Below are positions 23,700 through 32,635 of a DNA stretch of 64,000 nt, piece after piece. The position numbers and the translations under genes were made by a program. The DNA lies in assembly GCA_037013555.1 (NCBI GenBank), contig JASUAD010000009.1, positions 58,489,114-58,553,113 on the forward strand, read 5' to 3'. The notes under the pieces were generated by a model, which was given only the letters and a program-made list of their open reading frames with translations, did no database searches and was not told the DNA's origin. This DNA comes from Sextonia rubra. Lineage: Eukaryota; Streptophyta; Magnoliopsida; Laurales; Lauraceae. Within the stretch, counting starts at the first letter, position 1, and each line of letters opens with the position of its first letter.

Positions 23700-26208
23700 T
23701 GTTACACCTCCAAACTAGGCCAGATCCAAACCAGGTTTTAAGAGTGTGAGAATTAGGGCCAATTAAAATTTTTCTTACATAAGCAATATGGGCTCCAATC
23801 CTGGGTGGATCGAAATCCTTCGTGAGGCTATGCTTGGTGATCAAGCGACCATAATTACACGTAAAACTGAAATCCATAATTTGTACAGCTGAATATCATA
23901 TACTAACCATATAACAAATATCAATAATAATAAAATCAAGGTCAAGTGCTTCAAAGCATAATAATTAAAGTTATAATTCTAAAACAAATAAATTTAATGA
24001 ATAAACTAATGGCCCCAAAAATGGCCTTATTACATAATCTAATATTTCGATCTCAGTACCAACACTAGGACATCTCAGACGATGTCATCGACACTCCAGT
24101 CAACAGCTCCGCCATCTGACGGAATCTCCTGTGTTGCCTAATCCTTCGGTTCTGCACCGATAACGAAACCTAAACATAAAAAGTAGTGAGTCAGATTGAC
24201 ATAATCTAACAGGAGGTTAACTGTAAGTACTGACGTTAATCAATTGAATTAAAACATATTTTACATTTTGCCCCAAAATATACCAAATGCAAACCCAATG
24301 GCATGAATGCACAAAAATGAGTATCCCCGCAAATACAATATACAAAACCGGATATTTCCACAGATACAAATACAAAATTGGGTATCCCCTCATATATAAT
24401 ATACAAAAATGGGTATTCCCGTCAAATATAACAAATGGCACTGTTATGTACTATATCCCACAGTACACGCTGTCCTGATGGCATACGACCACCTCTAACA
24501 GCAGTCGGTCAAGTACATATATATATCTAATTACATACTATATACGAATGCATAATAAATCATGCTATAAAGCCATAATATCTAAACCATTATTAATTTA
24601 AGTGCTTAGATTGTTTAATTTAAAAGTATATTATGATCATGTGCCATTTTTATTTCTCTGATGGTAAGCACTACTCCACCTAATGGTCATAGTTAATTAA
24701 ATATACACATGGGGACTAACCTTCCTTCAAAATAGTAATGAGAGTCCACGATACCAATATCCTACTTTCGGTGTTTACCATGTGGTGTATCCTAAATCTC
24801 ACATTCCCATTTTGAACCCGATCCAACCCTCATGTGACAATCAACCAGCTTTTCTCAAAACAAAGCCCATCTAATCCAATTGTATAAAGTTAATGTGTTT
24901 TGCGAGTTGGGTAGAAAGTATTTAAATTTCAAATCCAATCTAAATCAAATTACGATCAAAGGAGAGGAAACAATTAGGCTCTTAATCTTTATTGTTGTGT
25001 ATAAAAACACCTAATTATTTTATATAAAACAAAAGATTCAAATCCCAGATTCAGATTCGAAATTTAAAGTCAGATTAAAATCCAAAATAGAATCCCAAAT
25101 AGAGTCTAATTAAGATTTTAATCATTCCTAATTACATCTTAATTAAATGCCAATTAAGCTAATTAAAATACTAATCACAACTAATTAATTATTAATTAGG
25201 ATTCTAATCAAGTCATAACTAAACCCCAAATCAATAGTCTAATCAATTATAATTTAATGTCTTAATCACATTCAAACCCACTATGAAAACCTAAAATAAA
25301 AACCCAAAATCAAATAAAGTAAAAACCAAGTTAATATCGTAAATTCTAGTCATCTTAGCCGATTGACTTCCCGGCCAGCCTACCAGAAACCTAGCCTAGC
25401 CCACAGGCCCAGCCCAACTGCGACCCTAGCCCAACCCAACCACAGCTGGGCCCAGCAACAACCCGCCTTGGGCGCTGCTCGGCCCAGCCAGCTGACCAGG
25501 CGGCAGACACTGCCTGGCAGCAGCAGCTCGGCTCGGGCGCTGCCAAGCCCAAACTGTTCTGTAGATGCTGCCTGGCATGCGTTGCCTGGGCAGCACTGTG
25601 GCAATGGCCGTTTTCCTTTTTTTTATTTTTTTCTTTTATATGTAAATTCTTTATTTCAATTAAAATCAAATCTTCATTATTAATTCATATTCAAGACATT
25701 AAACCCAATCAAATAAATCATATTTAAAGCATGTCATTTAACAAAGCAATAAAAAAGACATTGTTTACAATTATCAACTTACTTGGATTTCGATACCAAA
25801 AGCAGATATGAAGATCAAACCTTGGTTCCCTTGGAGAACTGCTAGGGCTTGGTTGCAGAGTAAAGGAGAAAGATGAAAGAATTGGATATACGAAGAAAAG
25901 ATGATCGAAAGCCTTTAGAGTTATATTATGTAAAGGTCTTTTTAAATTATAAAGAAGGGCTCTTTACTTTTTAGTGAGTTTTACAAAATTTCAGAAAATG
26001 GCTTTTTACTTGAAAAGGTCAAATAACTCAAGAGCCAAGGCCCAATAATGTTTAATCAGCCCATCTCCAATAGGCCCTACACAAAACTACCATGCATGCA
26101 AGGATCCAAATCTCTGAAATAGCCTATTAATCCCCCATTTAACTCCTCTCAACCTGACTCAAACTCGACAAACCGATTCCATCCAAATTAAAAATCCGGC
26201 ACCCAACA
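23700..26208 (-). repeat. 5' LTR of the family B gypsy element (2509 bp)
   Basis: On the plus strand it runs from TGTTACACCTCC to ...GGCACCCAACA. It is colinear with 16317-18779 and with the solo LTR at 57483-59860 (reverse complement). A GC-rich block at 25370-25610 produces misleading Ala/Pro-rich open frames on both strands; these are not genes. Confidence 0.92.
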
Positions 26209-27480
26209 GTATTTTTTATGACTTCCTCAATTTCTAGAATTGTCATTGGCAAAGACAATCTAGCAGCATCCTCCTCAATAACATAGCCGTAAGGAAAAAC
26301 ATGAGACAAATTTGGATTTGGTCTTTGCATAGCGATATCTAAAGCAAAAATACGTCTAAAATATGAAACGAAAACTGTTGAAATAGCTTTTGGGTCATTT
26401 AAAACTGTTACCTTCCATGTCTTCTATTTGTGATACATAAGAATATGCTTGCCTTTTCCACGTCGGGCGATAGAAATATTTTGTGTTGCCATCCCCAAGG
26501 TTACCTCCAAGGTCACTTGATCTCTGCTTGTACATGCACTCTTCTGCACATGAAAGATGATGATACTAAAGTCTTGCTCTCCCTTCTTCTTGCTGGATTA
26601 AGACATTATTTGGGTCAGCCTCCAAATTTTGTTCTACTTCTTCTAGATAAAATCCTGCTTCAGCTAATTTTGCATGCAATGGATGCTAGGATTTTCTCCA
26701 TTCAATTATCTTTTCCTTAACCTTTCTTAGCTTTATCACCACTCTATAGAGTGGTGCCATTTTCATCAATACTCCAAGCCTCCTTCACCCCATTGGGAAA
26801 GCCTGGAATCTTTGCTCAATAATTTTAGTATCTGGAAAGAGCCTTGATATGATTTTCTTCAAGAAGGGTCAACATAATAGGACAATGATAAAAAAAATAT
26901 TTGGGTTCAAAACTTCTTTGAACAAGTTTACATTCATGCCAAAGGAGTTTACCAAAACCCTATCCAATTTACATTCTATTCTGTTATCTCCGATGCTGGA
27001 ATTGGACCATGTAAATTGGTTACGAAAAAGGTTCATATCCATGAGCCTAGCCCCCTGGAAGCAGTCACTAAACTCTATCATCTCTGTTGCTGTCGGACAT
27101 GACCCTCCGTTTTTTTCATGGGACCATATAATAGCATTAAAATCACCAGCAACAATCCATGGGCAAGTCACCTGCTTGGAAATTTGAACAATACCCCTCC
27201 ACAAATCAATCCGCTGAACATAGTTATTGTAGCCATAACAGGCAAGAATAAATCATTCACATTCATGTTTGATATCACAATGAATATCTTGAGCCTATTT
27301 TCTAATATCTCTGAAGACTAACCATTCTAGGATCCCACTAGATCCTTATTCTGATTGTATTACAATTCTTTATAGTCGAGATTTCCTCCCATTCATTCGG
27401 TAATATAAATGGTTTGACATGAAAAAAGAGTGACTAATTTTTGGCTCAATCAGCGCTACCAAAGCAGAATGTTGGGAATT
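26209..27480 (-). pseudogene. LINE ORF2, 5' part: endonuclease domain and linker
   Basis: The minus strand from about 27460 reads an APE-type endonuclease in broken frames: EPKISHSFF, HCDIKHECE, LWRGIVQISKQVTCPWIVAG, then DFNAIIWSHEKNGG, RNQFTWSN and ECKLDRVLVN. GDFNA, FTWSN and LDR-LVN are standard landmarks of plant L1 endonucleases. Further on, LSLPMTILEIEEVIKN (26250-26215) is the segment just before RT. With the two insertions removed, the whole LINE is about 4.2 kb, near full ORF2 length; ORF1 is absent, so it is 5'-truncated or ends near 27480. Confidence 0.9.
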
Positions 27481-28279
27481 TGATGTAGAAGGTGAATACT
27501 TGATATATCAGTTTAAGAACTTCATATACAAGCTCTAATTGGAGTTGTTAGATTAAGAACTCAAGATAAGATAAATCGAAGAGAGTTGTAAGAGAGAAAA
27601 ATCGAAGATGATGAATTGTAGGTTGACAAGAGGTAATTTTGTATATTAAAAAAATGCAGAATAATTCTGCAGTCATTTTATGGTTTTTCTTTATAAAGGC
27701 ATTTATATAAAATTTAAGCTTAATTTTTTGTAAAAAAATCCCAATTTTAAGGCTATATTTGATTTAAGCTTCAAGAAAAATAAAAAAAAAAAGAAACTCT
27801 AACACGGGTTATACGGGTTTGGGTAAGTGGGTCTGGTCAGATATTTCCACCCTAGCTAGAGAATACCATAAAGTCATAACCCTAGTTTCTCAGACATTGG
27901 AAAATTGCTCTCTGCGGAGTGGAAGTGAGCGCCCTTGCAACCCACCACTACCATTGTGATTATTTACGCATACAACATTTTCGTTCCTTCAGGCCTCAAT
28001 ATTAATGAGCCATTACTAATATTCCTTAAGCCTAGGGTGTTAAACCTATTGTAATATATTCTTTGAAAATGCTTAAATGTACATATTATTGAGCATTCTA
28101 TCAACAATCTGTTCAGAGAAAAATGCATCGTCGCAGTTGTGTGCGTTGTCTCCTAAACAATAGTTAGATCTATATAGATACTGCGAGTGTTTTCATATGT
28201 ATAAGGAATGGTTTGATTTGATAAGGTGTAACTCTCATCAGTCAGAAATGCAAACATATGGGACAGATTCACATAGACA
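27481..28279. other. Non-coding AT-rich stretch
   Basis: No open frame with recognisable content. It contains AT-rich sequence and an A-rich tract at 27780-27795. The borders with the LINE and with the copia LTR are not sharp. Confidence 0.5.
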
Positions 28280-28605
28280 AACTAGATAACCGAGACTACA
28301 GAGAAAGAGGAAAAGAGGGAGGAGAGAGAGAGAGGAGAGAGGGAAAACAAGAGATCTCTTTTCACTAAGTGAATTAAGAAGATTACAAACATGAGATATA
28401 TATACATACGTAAGGGCCTTAACAGTCTCGGATTACAACAAAATTCAGTTCTGAAAACAGAACCATCATCAAAGAGGTCTGGATTGTTTCGGTTTGAGGA
28501 CCTAGATACAGTTACACATGTCAACGTAACTGATTCAACTCAATTCTTTTGATGTCATCTTACATGCAGACTAAGTCTTTTGAGTTTCTTTGGCGATAGG
28601 CCACG
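28280..28605 (-). repeat. Left (3') copia LTR
   Basis: It shares with 30838-31375 the string of blocks ATAACC.A.ACTACA, a GA-rich run, GGGAAAACA.GAGA, GAACAGAACCATCATC, GTTTGAGGACCTAGATA and GTCAACGTAACTGA. The exact ends are not resolved. Confidence 0.75.
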
Positions 28606-28619
28606 GCAAACTCATGGTT

Positions 28620-30838
28620 CGATCAATAATCATTAGTTTGGACCTGAGATATTTAAGTCTTCATGGATGAATGCCCTTAGTGAACAGATCAGTGATTTGA
28701 TCTTGTGAAGGAACAAAGTCAACTGCAAGATCCTTTTGTAAAACTTTTTCCTTAATGAAGTGATAATCCCCTTGGATATGTTTTGACCTAGCATGAAAGA
28801 CTGGGTTGGATGCCAATGAGAATGCAGAGATGTTTTCACACCATTAAATTGGACGGCAAGGAAGAGAAAAATGAATGTCATTGAGTAAGATACAAATCTA
28901 AGACATTGCTGCTGCAGTTTGAGCTAGTGATTTGTACTTTACTTCCATGGAAGATCTAGCAAGAGTGTGTTGCTTCTTGGCACACCAGGACACTGGTGTG
29001 GGTACGAGGAATATGCAGAAACCCGAGGTGGACCGTCGATCTACAGGACCACCAGCCCAGTAAGCATCGGAATAAGCAAACAGATTAAGAGGGCCTTCAG
29101 AAACTTTGATCCCAAAGGTCATTGTACCCTTGATGTAATGAAAGACTCACTTTAAGGCAATGATTTCAGAAACTGTGGGCAGCAAATGAAAGATCTGGTC
29201 TTGCTACGGTGAGATATTGAAGAGCACCTGCAATACTTCTATAAAAGGTGAGATTCTCTAAAAGAGTGTCATCAGTACTGAGGGAGGAGCCTTCGTAAGC
29301 ACAAGTTGAGCCAACTGGTTTTCACCCAATCATAGAAGTTTTAATGAACAAATCTTGAGCATATTTGGTTTGAGAAAGAAATAATCCTGATGATGAATAA
29401 TTGACTTCAATACCCAAGAAATTGTATCTTTCTTTCAAAGACAATATTAAGCTGAATAATCGGTGAGGCAATGTACTTGGAATCATTCCCATTTATAGTG
29501 AGATCATACATATATGGCAGTATGAGGGTAACAGAGTGGGTAGAATGTTAGATAAACAGTGAGGGGTCAGCATGTGTGTCGAAATCCCAGCCCAAGAAGC
29601 GATCATACCAGGCTCTTGGAGCCTGCTTCAAACCATAAGACTTATGAAGCTTGCAGAAATGGTTAGGGAAGCTGGCATCAACAAACCAATAGGCTGCACC
29701 ATATAAATGTCTTCATTCAAAATCCCATGTAAAAAGGCATTAGTAACATCAAGTTGATGCAAAGTCCAGTTACAATGAATGGCCAATGCTAACACAATGT
29801 GAATTGTAGATTGTTTCACGACTGGGCTAAAAGTTTCAGTATAATCAACATCGTATTCCTAATAAAAGCCATAGCTTTGTAGCAAGCAATGGAACCATCA
29901 GGATTATATTTGAGACGAAAGACCCAATGACATCCAACAATATTTTTATCCATAGTGTAGGGAACTAATGACCATGTACCCTGCCTTTGTAGTGCTTAGA
30001 ATTCCTCTACCAACATTTGACGGCATTCTGCAGATTTAGAGGCTTCACTATAACCATTTGGTTCAGCAGTTCGGTAGCATGACTTGAAGGAAAGATGAAC
30101 AGGATGTTTGGAGGCAAGGTAGACTTTCTTCTTACAGATGCCTGCTTTAGACCGAGTGACCATTTGGTGGGTATTGGGGATGGTAGAAGGTGCTGACTGG
30201 TAAACATTAGGGGAAGGAATTGTATTTGCAGAAGAGGGATGTTGGTCATCCCTAGATGGGGTGTGTTCAATTAAGTGGAAGCAATGGTCCTTGAAAAGGG
30301 AATGGTGACATTACTGGATGTGAAGGGAGTAGGTGTGGTAAGCAAGGTAGGAGTAGTAGTTTTGAGAGGCATGGTAGTAGATGTGGAGGGAATAGATATG
30401 ATAGGTACTGTAGGAGTAGTAGGTGTGGTAGGATGTACAGGGGAAAATGTAGCTGAAGGGATGTAACTACCATAAGGACCTAGAATAGAGGACTGAGGTA
30501 TGGGATGAGAAGGTTGGCAAGAAATGTGAGAAGTGGGCGTGGGATATGGTCCAAGTATTGAAGGTTTTTTGTCAGGTAGCTGAATCCAAAGGAGAAGTTG
30601 GGATGAATAATCAGTGACAGGATTTAGGTGAAGAAAGGTCATGTTTCGTGAAAGACGACAAGCCTAGAGTTATATATTCGGCCAGTAGATAGATCAAGGC
30701 ATTTATATCCTTTCTAATTAAGACTATTACCAATGAAAATGCATCTTTTAGTTCTAGGATCCAAATTGTGTTAGAGTATATGGTCAAAGCCATGGAAAGC
30801 ATGAGCAACCAAACATCCTTAAGGTAGTATAATCAGAT
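28620..30838 (-). pseudogene. Copia pol remnant: integrase tail, RT, RNase H
   Basis: Reading the minus strand: TTLRMFGCSCFPWL then NLDPRTKRCIFIGNSLNRKG and YKCLDLSTGRIYNS (30830-30650) are the integrase C-terminus. A Pro/Ser/Thr-rich linker fills 30640-30010. RT shows HCNWTLHQLDVTNAFLHGIL (29780-29720) and a broken active site near 29500: AIYV then DLTINGND, where two bases of the YVDD codons are lost. RNase H follows as FAYSDAYWAGGPVDRRSTSG (29075-29020), with Asp changed to Tyr in the SDADWAG motif, and SKHIQGDYHFIKEKVL (28790-28740). Stops and shifts make it non-functional. Confidence 0.9.
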
Positions 30839-30872
30839 AACCAAAACTACATAGAAAGAGGAAATGAGGGAG

Positions 30873-30925
<53 letters not shown>

Positions 30926-31375
30926 CATGAGACCTCTTTCATTAATTGATTTAAGGAGATTATAAACATGAGATACTTATATATGGTGAATATTACTATG
31001 CATCCATCTCTCACCATAGGGTGGGGGACACTTCCATATTTGGAAATATTAATGTGCATAAGACAAAAAGTTATATGAAAAAGAGAAATGCTCAAATACA
31101 AATAGAAAAAGTCACGTAAGCATCCCTCACTCTATGGTGAGCGAAGGATGCATACTAATATTCCTCTTGATATATATATATATATACACAACGGTCTTAA
31201 GAGACTCCGATTACATCAGAATTCAATTCTGAGAACAGAACCATCATCAAAGAGGTGTCACTTGTTTCAGTTTGAGGACCTAGATAGTTACACCTGTCAA
31301 CGTAACTGAGTCAACTGAATTGTTTTGATGTTATCAAACTTGCTGACTAAGTCTATGAGTGTCTTTGTCAATACA
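30838..31375 (-). repeat. Right (5') copia LTR, split by a MITE
   Basis: Homologous to the left LTR on both sides of the MITE at 30985-31166. It contains a perfect (GA)n microsatellite of about 46 bases (30874-30919) where the left copy has only short GA runs. It ends near ...GTCAATACA. No primer site is found on its left; it abuts integrase coding sequence, which shows an internal deletion. Confidence 0.75.
30985..31166. mobile_element. MITE, 182 bp, inserted in the copia LTR
   Basis: The left end reads GGTGAATATTACTATGCATC and the right end, reverse complemented, reads GAGGAATATTAGTATGCATC. The inverted repeats extend inward through CTCACCATAG for about 40 bases with few mismatches. The left copia LTR lacks this segment, showing it is an insertion. 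It has no coding capacity. Flanks are AT repeats (CTTATATAT / TTGATATAT), so the target duplication and superfamily cannot be called firmly. Confidence 0.85.
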
Positions 31376-31402
31376 CATGACCATTGGCCTACGTAAATGA
31401 CT

Positions 31403-32151
31403 TAAGAAGCACGGATATGGACACGGGACACAGATACGACACGACACAGACACGCCGACACGGCATTTCTCAAAAAGTAGGACACGGACACGTTGGGGGA
31501 CACGTTACTAATATATATTAATTTATATATATATAATCATCTACCAAAAAAATAATATCATTTTAATTTTTTAATCAATTTAGCAATCAAAAAATAAAAA
31601 TTTAAGTACCAACTAATAAGCATATCAAATTATCAAATATCAATACAACACTAAAACATAATTCATAATCATTAAATATGAAATATCCATAGTTTCCTAA
31701 AATCCATATAAGAAAAAGGGCGGATCATCTCTTTCCAGTCCCTAAAAAAAAACCAAAAAGCAAAACAGAAGCCAATCTTGAGGCCTATTCTTTAGTGAAA
31801 TATTTATTTGTCTTTTGGTTATGATATAATTAATATTTACAATCATACATTTTTCCATGGTACAAAATTGTCATATATCAAGTTTACAAGTTTTAATAAT
31901 CATATGTTAACAAAGTGTTCAAGAGATATCAGTCATATATTTATTTTTTAGTCATAGACACGGGTTGGGAATTCTGGGACACATTGCAAAAAGAGTGTCG
32001 AACAAGTGTTCAAAATTAAGATTTTTAGTTCTTGACTATAGGCACTGCTAAATAGTATCGGACACGTGTCCGAGAGTGTCCAAGGAGTGTCGGTGTCCAA
32101 CACGTGTCCGACACGGATACGTCACTTTCTTAGAAGTGTCCGTGCTTCTTA
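31403..32151. mobile_element. Non-autonomous MULE-like transposon (749 bp)
   Basis: Perfect 10-bp direct repeats GTAAATGACT (31393-31402 and 32152-32161) flank an element whose ends are inverted: TAAGAAGCACGGATA on the left and, reverse complemented, TAAGAAGCACGGACA on the right. Both subterminal regions are packed with GGACACG/CGTGTCC words, including two CACGTG cores on the right arm; the middle is AT-rich. Inverted ends plus a 9-11 bp duplication fit the Mutator-like superfamily. No transposase is encoded. Confidence 0.88.
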
Positions 32152-32161
32152 GTAAATGACT

Positions 32162-32635
32162 AATGAAGTTTTATTTCTAATTACAATTTACATGTAGTCT
32201 GAAAAATGTTATTGCTAATCCACAAATAGCACTCATACAATCACATCGCATAATATAAGGGCATGTTTAGTGTCATTCTTGGAATGTTTTCTTCTTAGAA
32301 TGAATGAAGAAAAACTTATTTGGCAGATATTTTGTGAGAGAAAATTTAAAAAAATAGATGAGGGAGATAGATTAAGATACAATACATTAACTAGCTAAAG
32401 AAGTTAAAAACAAGAGATCACAATACTAGAACCAATATTACCAGTCATGGGTAGGGGATCTTTTATCCTAAAACATGTGGATCAAATACAGAAACTAAAC
32501 TGATTTAATGCAAACCGTAGGTATATGCATCCCCTTCAAGTTCGCTTCTTGAAGCATGCGAACAGCATGCTTTAAGCCTGCTGAGACTTAAAGTGGATAG
32601 TGATTCAAGTAACAGTACGAGGAGAATACTCTGAT
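32162..32635. other. 3' flank of the receptor-kinase gene
   Basis: Unique-looking AT-rich sequence between the MULE-like element and the kinase stop codon. It should hold the 3' untranslated region and polyadenylation signals of the minus-strand gene, but I see no diagnostic signal. No other gene. Confidence 0.5.

Larger units (their letters stand above)
16317..26208 (-). mobile_element. Nested Ty3/gypsy chromovirus, family B (9.9 kb)
   Basis: A complete but decayed LTR element lying on the minus strand inside the LINE. It has two LTRs (16317-18779 and 23700-26208), a polypurine tract, a primer site, and gag-protease-RT-RNase H-integrase-chromodomain remnants in the Ty3 order. Flanks are GCATT (16312-16316) and GTATT (26209-26213), a 5-bp target duplication with one mismatch. 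Excising it rejoins LINE peptides EIEEVIKN and ANPNKALGPKGF. Long LTRs and a chromodomain place it in the Del/Tekay-like chromoviruses. The two LTRs differ at many sites, mostly C/T and G/A, so the insertion is old. Confidence 0.94.
28280..31375 (-). mobile_element. Deleted Ty1/copia element
   Basis: Minus-strand copia remnant bounded by two related LTRs (about 28280-28605 and 30838-31375). Between them lie, in minus order, the integrase C-terminus, linker, RT and RNase H. Gag, protease and most of integrase are missing: integrase coding sequence runs straight into the right LTR at about 30838. No target duplication was found, so the outer ends are approximate. Confidence 0.8.

Noticed and set aside
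25363..25683. Ala/Pro-rich open frames on both strands
   Set aside because: They come from the GC-rich CAGC/GGCCC block of the family B LTR; the two sister LTRs do not keep the frame.
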